Shown: positions 1 to 11,823 of the stretch, piece after piece
Position numbering within the stretch: position 1 is the first letter of the stretch
How the letters are laid out: the number at the start of each line of letters is the position of its first letter
Source: Copromyces sp. CBS 386.78
Taxonomy: Eukaryota; Ascomycota; Sordariomycetes; Sordariales; Sordariaceae
Assembly: GCA_030685235.1 (NCBI GenBank)
Contig: MU839166.1
Span: 124,001 to 188,000 of the forward strand
Length of the DNA: 64,000 bases
Reading direction: 5' to 3'
Position numbers and translations under genes: made by a program
Notes under the pieces: generated by a model
Database searches by the model: none
Seen by the model: the letters and a program-made list of their open reading frames with translations, nothing else
What the model was told of the DNA's origin: nothing

Positions 1-1353
1 CAAAACGCCAAAAGGCCCAGCTAAATACCCAGTCCAAAGACTGGAAACTTGGGTGGCGTACAATTCCATGTGGCCATCTGTTAGGACCAAATCCAAGTTT
101 ATTCCAACCAGCGGACATTACCAAGTTCGGGCATTGAAGATGCATCTTCAAGGCTCCGGAATGCGCAGCATATGCTCGATTAGGTACCGTACCAAACATA
201 CTTCGATCTTGTTTGGTAAAATGGAAATAGAACATGGACGGGCACTGCAGCCTGCAATGTGTGCGCCAAATGGAAAACATGGCCGACCAGTGTCGTTCCA
301 AGTAGTTACCTCTAGACATTGCAGAAAATTGACAAAAATTGTCAAGATAAGATAATCCAATCTATGTGTTATTTATGATCAAAAGAAGACAGACTTCCAT
401 CTGTTGACTCTTCGAGACCCCAACACAATACCACCACCGAGAACGTGAATACCTATCACCCATACAAACCTGGTTACCAACTCTATTAAGTAGTAACATA
501 ATCTTCTTGCTCCTCAACCAACGCGCGCGAGCCCTGCCCTGTAGCGGCCACATTCATTCAGCGGGCATCCGTCCCCAGCCGTTACCCCACTATCTCGACT
601 AGCGCTATTCCTGCAGCACTACAGATAACACCCCATCTAAGTTGAGCATGTACAGCGGTGACCCTCTTTCCCGATTTGTCTCTTCGCCCCCAAGCACAAG
701 CACAAGCATACAAAACACCAACGTCGATTCCAGAGAGCAGCAATATGGACGTTACCAAAGTCCCAGAACAAGACATACAACCAACATATCAGCTCCGGTA
801 ATGATAACGATTCTTGCCCATGCAGGAGTGTTTTCACTCCTTTTGGGCGTCTCTTCCCCCGTCCACGGACCACACCAAGCGTTGACTGTCCCGATAGAAA
901 AACACGGGCACAGCAGCGAGAGATTACACCTGATGCAAAAGCATTATCATTATTATGCACATGAAAAGTGCCCTAAACCTAGGGCAATCCGAGACATAAC
1001 CGCTATCTGCTTCCTCGATTGGTCAATACACGACAGAATACCCTCAACATTGCTGAAACCCACCCATCAAAAACCTGCGCTGTCCAGCCAAGCAAAACAA
1101 CATGAGCATGCTTTCCGAGGAGCAAAGCCGAAACAGGAAAAGGCCTCGAGGTCGTGGAAATCCGTCTCCTTCCATCATCTTTCTAGACCGTCCGTCCACC
1201 TGACCTGTTCCATGTTCCTCCTCTTTGCTCGCTCCCCCGTATGCTCAGGGATGTCTACCAAATCAGGGTATAGTTTCCAGAGGACAGTGTGGTTCTCGTA
1301 GTGGTAGTCTTCACCACAACACTCGGTTTGCTTGTCACCGGCTTCATCCGTGT
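1..1353. other. gene-free left edge
   Basis: No reading frame here has protein-like composition, a family motif or splice structure. The open frames are short and overlap each other on both strands. It probably holds the 3' flank of the gene ending at 1354 and intergenic DNA. Confidence 0.5.
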
Positions 1354-2349
1354 CTACTCCTCCTCTGACTTCTTTTTATCCTCTAGCTCCTTAATTTCCA
1401 GCTGCATCTTCCTCGCTCCCTCCCCTCCTACCCGCTCCATCTGGGCCCAATACCGATCAAACCGTTGACTGACACTTGTCCCATCGTTGAGGCACACGGG
1501 AGAATCAGGGAAAAAGATGCCAAGGTAGGGAAGAATCATCGAGTCTGTTATGGGACGGTCCTCCTCCAGGAGGAACCACTGGATAGCCCACTGCTCTGGC
1601 GTGAGTTTGCTTGACCCTGATCCCTCCCTCAATACCTGAATATCTTGGTACACCGGACGCTTCCAGGGCCGGCAGTCCATTTCCCTAGGCGTTCCGGCGA
1701 TTCCGATGTAAAAGTGGACAAGGCTGGCTGCGGTGGATTTGTCAAAGAAGGATTGCAACAGTTCGTCGTGGGTGGCGTCGTGGTTGCAGTCGAGAATCCC
1801 GTAGGGGGTCTGGTTGTACGTCGGAAGGAGGTGGTACGGCTGGTAAGGCTTGGTGGGGCCGCAATAGGGGATCGGGGCTGTGTTCATCTGGGTTGTGTTG
1901 ATCTGGGTTGCGTTGATCTGGGTTGTGTTCGCGCAGAGACACGACGAGGTATCTGGAGTGGTATGACTCGCCCACCACAGGCCGAGCAGGCAAGTTAATC
2001 CCTGAAGGATAAGCAGGAATAATTCCAGTACAGATGACCGTCGTCTAGGCCTGGCGCTATCCCTGGAACCTTCTCGTGTATCGCTTGGTCTGTCGGCATG
2101 GGTTTCAGAGACGAGAGCCGGGGTGGCGGTTGGCAGAGAGTCGTCAGGCAGAGAGTTGTTAGACAGGAGAGGCTCCTTTTTGTCGTCACTCCCATATTCA
2201 GACCCAGAGACTCCAGAGACAGTGGTCATTGTGATTGAGTATGCATCATCCGATTTATCGGAATGATCGATATCCGGCATTTCGTACTCGTCGAGGTCGA
2301 TGGGGGAAGCCATCGGAGGCTGATCGGGTTGATGGGGACGTGAAGCCAT
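1354..2349 (-). CDS. single-pass membrane protein, unrecognised family
   Basis: An uninterrupted 331-residue frame on the minus strand. Residues 1-105 are acidic and Ser/Thr-rich, as in a cytosolic tail. A basic stretch (RPRRRSS) precedes one hydrophobic helix at about 107-125. After it comes a short Asn/Thr tandem (TQIN units, residues about 141-155) with several N-glycosylation sequons, and then a globular domain with conserved-looking segments such as FYIGIAGTPREMDC. The C-terminus is a charged helix rich in Glu and Lys. The arrangement suggests a type II membrane protein with a lumenal or extracellular C-terminal domain. I do not recognise the family; the HxxHC motifs of UstYa-like oxidases, which share this topology in fungi, are absent. 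The ATG at 2349 is the first in frame; a second Met lies 12 codons later. Confidence 0.7.
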   Translation of the reverse strand: MASRPHQPDQPPMASPIDLDEYEMPDIDHSDKSDDAYSITMTTVSGVSGSEYGSDDKKEPLLSNNSLPDDSLPTATPALVSETHADRPSDTREGSRDSARPRRRSSVLELFLLILQGLTCLLGLWWASHTTPDTSSCLCANTTQINATQINTTQMNTAPIPYCGPTKPYQPYHLLPTYNQTPYGILDCNHDATHDELLQSFFDKSTAASLVHFYIGIAGTPREMDCRPWKRPVYQDIQVLREGSGSSKLTPEQWAIQWFLLEEDRPITDSMILPYLGIFFPDSPVCLNDGTSVSQRFDRYWAQMERVGGEGARKMQLEIKELEDKKKSEEE

Positions 2350-3193
2350 CGCAAGTCCTTTCGGGTTCTGTGGATTTCTTTGCGTTAGCTTGCTGAGAGT
2401 TGGAAGGGAGTGTGCAAGTGAAGGATATGGACGACAGCATGCTTACGGACGGGATTGAAGATGTAGAATATGACTGTTTGGATGATTTGGCAGATAAGTG
2501 GTTTGGTCGGAAAGATGTGGTGACTGAAGATGAATGAGTGGGAGAAGGGAAGAGATAAAAAAGGAATGGACAGCAACCTGGAGGGGATTCTAAAAAACTT
2601 GTGGACATGTGTCCGAATCAGTTCCCGGGCAGAAGACAAAACTTGTGCAGGAACAGACAGACGCCGACGCAGTCCACGTCAAGTCCGATGCCTGCACCAT
2701 TTTGTTGTTATGCAACTGCAGAGGACAGATTGACTGCACGAGTGGGATACTTATTCGGAACAAGGAAGCAGCGGACAGGGCTGGAAGACGAACATCCCCG
2801 AGGGCAAATTCCGAGCATCGCTCCTTCCAAACACGTTGGGAAAACTCCGCTTCCAGACGTAATTACGATACTTACCAGCGAACTGCCGCGACCGACGTTT
2901 CTCTCAGACTGGTCCGGAGCGTCGGATTGCGGTGCATTGCATCTTGCGATATCACCGATATGCAGGTATGAAAAACATCAGCAACCAAAGCAAAGGTCCT
3001 TGACTGACAACATCGATAATGATCTCTATGAGTATCGCAACAAGATTCAAACAAAGAATAGGGTATAAACAGCAGTTGTCGACCATAGAATCCCCCATAT
3101 GTTTCCTCCATAATCCTACACGCTTTTGTGACCAGAGGCATCAAATACCAAGACACTCACCTCACCTATTGCTTCTTTCCGGATATCCATCAT
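2350..3193. other. intergenic, upstream of the membrane protein gene
   Basis: Holds the probable promoter and 5' leader of the gene starting at 2349 and the 3' flank of the kinesin gene ending at 3194. The frames here overlap and look random; I see no supported gene. Confidence 0.4.
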
Positions 3194-6124
3194 CTAGAAA
3201 GGATCATCATCATCCAGCCCCTGCCCCCATTTCTTTGCTCCCAACCTTCTAATCCTCTTCTTCTTAGTCGGGCTTCCGGCCGCCGCTTGCTGCATACCGC
3301 TGATCCCCTCGCCAAACCCTTCCATGGCCATATCCTCTTCCCTATCCTTGTTGTGATCCCTCTTCAACTCCTGGAAGAAATCATCATCATCATCCGCATA
3401 GTTCGCCTGAGCCTTCTTCCTCCGACTACGGCTGGGCGACCGACGACTGGGTGACTTGACGGGATTGCTGCAAGCTGCCAGGGCCTGTTTTAGCGATTCG
3501 TTCTCCCTCTGCAGCCGCTCGTTTTTGTCCATTAGAGCCTGTTTCAGTGATTCGTTCTCCCTTTGTAGGCGCTCGTTTTTGTCCATTAGAGCCTGTTTCA
3601 GTGATTCGTTCTTCCTCTGTAGCCGCTCGTTTTGGTCCGTCAGGGCTTCCAGCTGTCGTCGCATCTCTCTGTTATCCGCCGCTGATTCCACCATCCCCGT
3701 CTCCACCAGCGTTGTGTCCCCCCCATGCTCCTTGCTCGGGCTGTCAACGTCCATATCCATGTCGACATCTCCATCAGCCTCTACCATTCGCTCAAAAACA
3801 CCCCATTTATCTCTCCAAAACTCTTCACCCCTTTCTCTCTCCCCATCTACAATCGTCTTCCACCTGTTCACCTCCAGTTCTAACCTCTTTTCGAACTCTT
3901 CTGCACAATCTTCACGGATTGCCTGCTCCAGCTCGACCATCTTGTCTTCCATGCTCAACAAATGTGCTTCGGCCTGTTCGCGTAGGCTTCGCTCCGAGTC
4001 GAGGGCATGCCGGAGGTAGGTGTTCTCCTCTTCTTTCCGAGAGATCTCGAGGGCGGCGGATTCGAGAGTTTGTTGGAAGGAGAGGTATTGGTGATTAGGG
4101 CTATCGATGGGCGGCAAAGAGCTGGAGGGAGGGAACAAGGGCGGCTGGCGAGGGACGGTGACCTCCTTTGCTAGGGCGGAGTAGCGAAGGATTTGCGAAG
4201 TGGCGTTGAAGTCGCCGTGAGGGTCGGCGGTGACTATCATGATGCCTTTCTGGGGGTTTCGATGCTGTTGTTGGTTGTTGGCGTTGGGAAACGAGTTGGT
4301 GAATAGAAGCTCGGTCAGTTTGCATCGACGAATCAGACCTAGGTTCGCCTGTTTGCTATTAGCATCCTTTTCCATCAAGCTCTTTGGCCGAGGACATACC
4401 TTTTCCTTCCCCCCTGACACCTGCATCTGCAAACATTGCCCCAGATACATCAAGCTCTCGTTGATCTTGCCCGCCTCCGCCAACGTATGTCCGACAGTCT
4501 TGGTGTCTCTGGCCCGCTCACTGCCCGCAAGATCCACGATCGTCAGCGAATTCCCCGCCCACCCTGCGCCTCCATACCATCCAGTATGCTGCCCACCAAG
4601 CGAAAACCTCTTTTTCACCTCCACCACGAAGAACCCGTGACTCCGCGAGCTCTGCGTATTACTCTCCGTCCCTGCCACCCTTCTCTCTTGCAAACCCGCT
4701 TCCAAGACCATCAATGCCTGATCGAGGCTTCCGCAAACCACCTTTCGTAGTCCGGCCACCACTTTCCGGTCCGGGGAGAGCTCGGTAGGCTTGAAGAGCA
4801 ACGGTCGGCGGCGGTATTCTTTGGTGGCGGCGGATTTTACGGGTGGAGAGAGAAGATCGAAGATGCGGTCGTTGTAGACTTCGTACATGGATATGACGAT
4901 GGCGTACTCGGCTGAGTTGTCGCAGGGGACGTTTAGGTGGCTGATGTCTGGGTTCTGGGGGAGGGCGGAAGGGCGGAAGCGGCGTGGGGTGGACGAATCG
5001 TTCTGTGGAAGGTTAGAAGGTCTGATTGCGAAACGTAGGGAAGAGGTGGCCGTGAAGCGAGGGAGAGTAGAAGAAGAGACAGCAGGGCGGAGGTGCTGCT
5101 GCTTAGTAGGAGAAGTGCCAACCCGCTGGGGTTGGTAGGCTGGAAGTCGACTACCCCGTTGAGGAGAAGGGGAGTCGCCGGGCTTGTGAACAAGTCCACT
5201 CGGACTTGGGCACGGAAGCCTGCTTGTCGTTTTCTGCGTGGGGGTTACAGTCCCAGCTCGACTAGGAGGCGTGAAGAAGACAGTTGACTCGTCTTGTTCT
5301 TCTTGTTCCGGTTCCTCGGTGACGACTAGTCGGATACTGGCTGACCGCTGGGCTTGTTGAAAGGGCCCAGCTGGTGTTCTTGAGCCGAACTGGTGTGCGA
5401 CGGAAGAAGTAGAAGAGGTCCGACAAATGGGCTTGTCGGTTGGAAATCGAGAAGAGACAGAAGCAAAAGGTCGTACTTGTAGAGGTGTCGATCGGCCATT
5501 GCCGCTTCCGCGCAGGAATGATGTTGTCGAGTCTGTGCTATAGACCGACTCGAGGTAGGCAATAGCCGGGAGTATGGTGGCTTCTGCCGGATCAGATGCG
5601 CTGAGGGACTGGTCGAGGTTTGGGTATGTTGAGGGATCAAGGACGCGGTGGCCGAGCGAGCGGTAGATGAGGTCGAGAGACATTTGGGTTAAGCCGCGCT
5701 GGGTTCGTGTTCCGAGCATGGTGTGTGTCTGATGGCGGTAAACTATGGTCAGCTTCTGTCCTCGTTTCTGTTACTTCAATATTGGACCAACCTTTCCTGA
5801 CCCCGTCACTCCCAGCGTCGCCAACAAAGCGTCCGTTCCATCGCCATAGGGAGCAAGGACACCCTCGACAAGACTGGCAACTCCAGTACAGTGAAAGACA
5901 TCAAGCTGTGTGGCATCTTCCTCAAAGACCTGGGTGAAAGCGAACTTTTCGATTGCTCGGCGTCTATCGGCTGGCGGGTTTAATGTGATGTGCTTGGGTG
6001 CGCTCTCGCCTGGCTCTGGGGGATCAACATCCAGGAATCGATCGCCAGAGGTCGATGTGGTGTTGGTTGGGCGCAGTCGAAGGTAAACCTCAAAGAGGCT
6101 GTGTGACGTTTGTTGGGCGTCCAT
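3194..6124 (-). CDS. kinesin-6-like motor protein
   Basis: Microtubule motor. Three exons: 6124-5792, 5728-4400, 4348-3194, giving 938 residues. Intron 1 (5791-5729) splits the P-loop, and joining restores GVTGSGK-THTM, the kinesin nucleotide-binding signature. Intron 2 (4399-4349, 51 nt) is in frame, and its removal restores the LGQCLQ...CKLTELL helix region. Switch I is NTQSSRSH (about residue 470) and switch II is DLAGSE (about 512). Between the helix after the P-loop and the strand containing YEVYNDRIFDLL lies a Pro/Ser-rich insertion of about 240 residues. A long loop 6 is typical of kinesin-6 (MKLP2/KIF20 type), though this one is unusually large. The C-terminal half is coiled coil with three near-identical 18-residue repeats (NERLQRENESLKQALMDK type) and ends in a basic tail, KKKRIRRLGAKK. 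A role in the central spindle or cytokinesis is inferred from family. Confidence 0.9.
3470..3650 (-). repeat. 54-bp in-frame tandem repeat in the kinesin coiled coil
   Basis: About three copies of a 54-bp unit encode successive 18-residue heptad-like blocks with the core NERLQRENESLKQ. The DNA copies are nearly identical, so the duplication is recent or homogenised. Copy number could vary between strains without breaking the frame. Confidence 0.8.
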
Positions 6125-9100
6125 GTTGTGCGGGTTTAGGTTGTGTAAGGGAAAGGGATGTTGCGCCGCATTCGGGAGACGATGATGGATGGGTGATGGA
6201 GAGGTTGTTGACTTGGATTCACGGTTAGAGTCTGTGGTGCGGTCGCGATTGTTTGTCGCGTTCTGATCGAATGTCGTGATTGATTGACAAGGGCGTAGTC
6301 AACAGATTGGCGACCTCAACTGCAAGTCATCATCCCGGACACGGCAAACCAGATTGTCGACCAGCTAGTCAGGTTTGGGAAAGTGTTTACGAGGGGAATT
6401 GAAACAACCGTGGGAGTTTCCGTAGCAACCACGATGTGCCAAGAGCTGGACCGCTTGCCTGCCGGTTGCAACTCGAAGCTGCAAGTCATTTTGTTACGTA
6501 AGGGGGCATGCATGTGGGGTAAGAAACCCACCGTTGAGCGCACTGACCACATCACCTCCTAAGTATTGCTTGCATTGTCTTCTTTTTCATGAACCAGCGC
6601 CAACTGGAACCGGAAGGAAAACAAGAACACTTTGAGAGGCCAGAACAACAAAAATCACGAACGGCGGAAGGCAATGATCGATGGATCCGCTCTATTCCAG
6701 AATATCAAATCCACTCCTGACAAAATGGTCCAATCGATCACAGCGGGCAACGAACAGGGTTAACGTCACGGTGGAGACTCGACCATGGGCAGAGACTGCC
6801 TGGGTCCCTGGCGCAAAAAGCCTGCAGCCAGACCCGACGTTGCCAGAAGTGCAGAAGATATCGAACGGCGTTGGATTGTTAGCAGAAGACCTTGCGACAC
6901 TGGGACATGTGATGCCAAAGTTCCAAGGTCTGCCTGGGTAAACAATGAAGGGGGAATGCTGGCCGGTTGCGCATGGCATCATCCCCGGTCACGAGTCTCT
7001 TTTGGATGCCGGGGCCGTCAAGGTTCATGCAGCTTGGTGAGGAAGACTGGGCGGAGGTCTTTCCAGGCATCCGGAGCTGACCACCATGGTTGTGACCCAA
7101 GTACGGTGTGGTGTTATCTGTTCCAGTCCCAAGGCCCTGGGATTTTCAAGGTTTACGATACACCTATTTGTCCTTTTCGAGAGCTTCAGAGGAAGTCAAA
7201 AGGCGATATCAAATTCATCATCGCCTTCATTCATGGAACAGCCGGGCCTCCTTCCATCTGCCATCTGGACCCTCAAATGCAGTGGACCAGAAAATTTCAT
7301 GCATGCACTTGAAGTCTCCCTGGGCATCCTGCCGACCTGCCGTACAATGCCTGCCTCTGTTTGCCGTAGCGCTGTAGCCGAGACCGAAAAATACCACCTA
7401 GCGGATTTCGAGTCATGACGACGACGAAACGTGGTGCCAATCTTTCGATACTGCAAACTTTCAACGGAGGGAGCCAGCATCGGTCTGTTTGATATCGAGG
7501 CCTCAAGCGTCGTCGACATGCCAACGTCCTTCGAGGCCATCTCCATGAATGATTATGATCACCATTCAGGAGGGTGAGATTTGGTTTCCCCTTCCACACT
7601 TGAGTAACTACGGGAGGCCATGGTATTGGCTGAAACGGGCAGACCGTGGGATGACTCCTTCGGTGAGAACCGTAAAACAAAAACATGTGTTAAATAACAG
7701 GACCAAATGATAGGCCCGCCGCTTGCGATATCTGGAAGGCGGAAGAGCAACCGAAGCAAGAAAGGAAAAAGCTTTTCAATTGAAGCTTCTTTTTCGCCTC
7801 AATGTCACGGAGTACTCCGATGTCCTCCTTGGAGCTGCAAAAGCACGCCAGCTGGCAGCGAGCTGCGCAAAGACGCAAGCAGGCAACCTTTCTGACAAAC
7901 GGAGAATGAGGGGCAGAAACAACTTTTTTTTGAACTCCCATGTTCAGCCATGATTGACACTCACCAATGCGCCTGTGCCTGATGCTACGGAAGCACCATG
8001 CGACGACGATATGATTCACTCGGATCGTCATTCGATTTCTTTGACAACAACACGATCTTCAACTCTGACACCGCTCGCACCGCAATGGAAGTTGAGCACG
8101 TAGCAATGCAGTGATGATGATAGTGACGGACATCATGAAATTCTGGTCTTGGATGCGGGGAACCTTGACTTTTTGAGCTCGAGGGTTGTGTTGGATCGCG
8201 GAGCCTCAGATTCCTCCCCTCCCCCAGCGTGCCCAGTTCCCCTGCTTAGAATAGCTCGAAGATGAAAAATGTCGAGTGTTACAAGTCTCGTGCCAGATAT
8301 CCAAAGTGAAAAAGTCGCATCTCCAACTCCATAGGTTGACATGTGCTCCTGCCCTCCTTCCATCCCGTCCCTACCACCCAGTTGTTCTTCCCGTCTTGCA
8401 GCCTGGCAGCCAATGCAAAAGGGCGGTGACAATACATCAAAGAGAAGACTCGTGATATCAAACACTCAGCACAACTTCAACACGTGCATTCTCCCCCATC
8501 TCCCATTTGCAATGAGAACAACCTGAAGAGGTGAAGTCGGAAAAGAGGAGATGACAACGTGGGGACTGTTTGCTTGTTGTTCCACATTGATGCACCTGCC
8601 TGATTCCTGATTCGGGCTAGTTTCTGCCATCCCGTCTCGACCAGCTGCCAAATCGCGACATTGGCGTAGAATGCCCCAACCAACCGGGCCGCGACAAGTG
8701 CCAGTCACAGGGAGAACGGTACGTACCCGGTTGGAGAACGGAACCTGAACGCACGACATGAATCCACTGAAGCTGCCCACGATCTGGGTCTGGTGGAACC
8801 AGTGGAACCAACGGCACCCAATTGAACCAATCAGTACAGTTCGTTACCTGCCGTTACAGAATTTACAGCAGTTACAGCAATCTTACTGGCTCTGTCAGAG
8901 GGAACAACGGGAGCAAAAGTGAAGCCCAAAAAAAAAAAGTTTCCCTTGGGCTATTGCTGGTGCAAGTGGCTGACGACGGACTGCTCCCCTCCTTCTCTCG
9001 CCTCCTCGTTTCCCTTTTTTTCCCTTTTCAACACATCCCAACCACAACCACCACCACAACCACCAATCCCTAACCAGGCAAAAAAGACAACGAAGTCGCC

Positions 9101-9862
9101 CTCACAACCCCACCAGCATACATAAACTAGCTTCAGTCGAGATTTTTCAAGATGCCTTCGGCCGTCGTTGAGCTCTAAGCGCCCACTGCGGGTGCCATCC
9201 ACAGCGCCCGCAGTCCAGCAGCCTCAACGAGAGAGTCCAGATCTCCCCACTATCCCTGCCCTCCCTACCCATACCACTCGACTTATCAGAAGCTATCCAG
9301 GCTTTTCTCAACCTCGAAAAAGGCCTCTTCCCTGCACAGCATCGCATCTGCACATACCGCGACAGGGCATAGGACAGGCAGTGTCCCAGTGCAGGATTTG
9401 GGAAAGAGTGGGAAAAGCGAGGTTTATGCCACCTAGCAAAAATTAACTACAACAACGCATCATCGACTTCAAGAAGAGCCTACCCCATAAAGACAACATC
9501 AGATCAACACTATCAAAGAGGACACGACCCTGAAGAGAGGAGCATACCCCATCTTCTCCACTGGCCCACTGACGATTCCATACTGCCACCGGCTGATTTC
9601 CGCCGTCACAAAGTCACTCCATCCCCACCTCAAATCCGACCCCGTCTCTTGTCTCGCTGTTCTCTGCTGTTCTTGGGATCCTCGACAGACACCAACCAAA
9701 GACCCTCGACAGCTCCAATACCATACCTACACGACCACTTTAGAAAAGACTCGATTCGGCAATCCGAGACCCGAGACATCTTCTCGGATCCTAGCTCCGC
9801 GCACGGTTCACCGCCGCTTGCATCATACCAACCACCACCCATAACCCATTACAGACCACCCC
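6125..9862. other. 3.7 kb without a supported gene
   Basis: Lies between two divergently transcribed genes, kinesin on minus and the acidic protein on plus. The right part (about 8900-9862) is C-rich and CAACC-rich, has (ACC)n stretches near 9040-9070, and looks like a long transcribed leader. A short upstream frame (ATG at 9151, 8 codons) and a longer one at 9168 precede the main start. Nothing else is recognisable on either strand. Confidence 0.45.
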
Positions 9863-11823
9863 ATGTCCCGGCCGACCATCAAACTAAAAAACCCGCGGAT
9901 GTCTCTCAAGACTACCAAGCGCCGGGTTTCCGTCTCCTCCGACTCTTCTTCCTCCCTCGACCTCTCGGACGATGAAGGCTACTCGGCCGTCGAGGACCTC
10001 AGCGAGAGCGAAGATGACGAGGACAATGTCATGGCGGCCGAGGAGGAGCACCTCTTGACGCGAGCTTCCCGCAAGCGTCCATTGGACAGCACCCCTCGGC
10101 CCCAAGTCATTGCTCAGGAGGAAGACCAAGATGCCGACGAGGAAGACCAAGAAGACGAACAGAACGAAGACGGTGACGACGAAGATGAGGACGATGACGA
10201 GCCCGAGGACGACGACGACAATGCTGCCGACGAGAACGAGAGTTGGGGCGGTCTATCGGATCCGGAAGAGACCACGGTTATCGAGCAAGTCCCCGAACCC
10301 TCCGTGATCAGCGTCAAACGTCACGTTCGCTTTGCCGGTATTCCTGACGACGAGAGTGACTCGGACTCGACAACCACCGAGACCGAGTCCAATGCCGACT
10401 TGTTCCCCGACATCTTTGTTGACCGCAACGAGCTGGATCCCGCCTTCCGTATCGAGATCGAACGTGGCAATGAGTCATCCTCTGCTGAATCTTTCTGGGA
10501 TTACGACGGCAACCCGCAAGAGTTCTTTATGGATTCAGAGGATGAGATTCAGGTCCCGCAAAACATGCTGGGTGCCTCTCTCTTGCCTAACCTGACCGTA
10601 CCCATTCCGACCATAACGCCAGAACTGTCCGACTCTGCTCTCTCCAAAGCTCACGAGCTGGAGCTTGACGGATACGAGAGTGAGTCAATCGAGTTTTTTC
10701 GAACCTTGTGCGGAGCTAACTCGACACAGCGGACGGCGAAACAACCGAAGAAGAGGACCCAGAGCCCATTATTCGGAAGAAGCAGGCAGTGCGTGTCGAG
10801 TCGGCGCCTGTGTCTTCAGAGTCCGAGGCTGATAGGCCATCCCGGTCGCAACGGGGCAAACCTCGCGTGGGTCGTTTCCAGCTGGACGGTTCCGAGAACA
10901 AGCCCATCGCTGTCTTCAACCCCAACTCTCGCAAGATCATGATCTTCAAGAAGGACCCCCAGGCCGCGGACATGGCGGCTGAGGCCATCAATGACGTCCC
11001 AGCAGCTACCATCGACTACCTGACTCCCCTGCTAACCAACCCCGGTTACCTCATGATGGGCGCCATGGTCTCTTCCAACACCTTTGGCGACTTTATGAAC
11101 ACACAACCTTGGGGTCCTGCCGAGGCCTTCTTCCCCATGGACACGGACTTTTACGCCGGAGACGATAGTGACGACTCCGAGCTGGGCATGGACCAAGAAG
11201 TGGACGAGGAGGAGGCGAAGCTGGACATTGATGACTTTTTGAGATTCGATAACACTGATTCAGAAGACGATGAAGAGCTTGACTTTGGCCCGGAGAGCGC
11301 CGCCAACTCGCCCACCAAGAAGGACAGCGACAAACAGGAGATGCACCCCTTGCTCAACCATTTGACCAACAACGCGGACGCTGTCGGAGCTTTCCGGCGC
11401 AACCAAATCAACCAGCAGCTGATTCTCAGCGACCGGGCCACCCAGGAATCGCTTTCGTTCTCGGGACCATACTACCACGGCACACTGAGAGGTATCAAGA
11501 CCGGCAGTCTGGAGACGGTCACAACACCCATCACCCCCGCCCGCAGGAGGAAAAACGCTTCCATGGTAGGACCAACCCATCTCTTTTTACCCCCTTCATT
11601 TCCTCTTGATCCCTCTTACTTTAAAGTTACCCCGTCTCCGTGGCGTAAACACCTGCTGGATACCTCGCTCAACCAAGTCATTGCACAGAAAAGGAAGGCT
11701 CCCACCACCGGTCCCAACGGTTCCCTGATTGACGACCCGACAACGATGCCTGTCCATAAGCGACACCGGAGTAATCTCAGCACTGTCTCGGAGCTTTCGG
11801 TGGACTCATCGCCGTTTTTGTAA
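9863..11823 (+). CDS. acidic nuclear-type protein, unrecognised
   Basis: Two exons, 9863-10679 and 10730-11823, 636 residues. The 50-nt intron has a GTGAGT donor, a GCTAAC branch and a CAG acceptor, and it joins in phase across a split Thr codon. Residues about 85-130 are almost wholly Asp/Glu, and further acidic patches lie at about 435-475. KRHVRF (residues 152-157) matches the RVxF-type docking motif of protein phosphatase 1. A better-ordered central region (QLDGSENKPIAVFNPNSRK, about 340 onward) looks like the conserved core, followed by basic stretches (QKRKAP, HKRHR) near the C-terminus that could be nuclear signals. A GTAGGA at 11566 could start another intron, but the frame stays open and sensible through it, so I kept it as coding. 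Chromatin or transcription roles are only suggested by composition. Confidence 0.75.

Noticed and set aside
642..1301. 219-codon plus-strand frame near the left edge
   Set aside because: Low-information Ser/His/Pro composition, no motif, overlapped by frames on the other strand; not supported as a gene.
11566..11626. possible second intron in the acidic-protein gene
   Set aside because: Removing 61 nt shifts the frame and soon gives a stop, losing the basic C-terminus, whereas the unspliced frame reads on sensibly.
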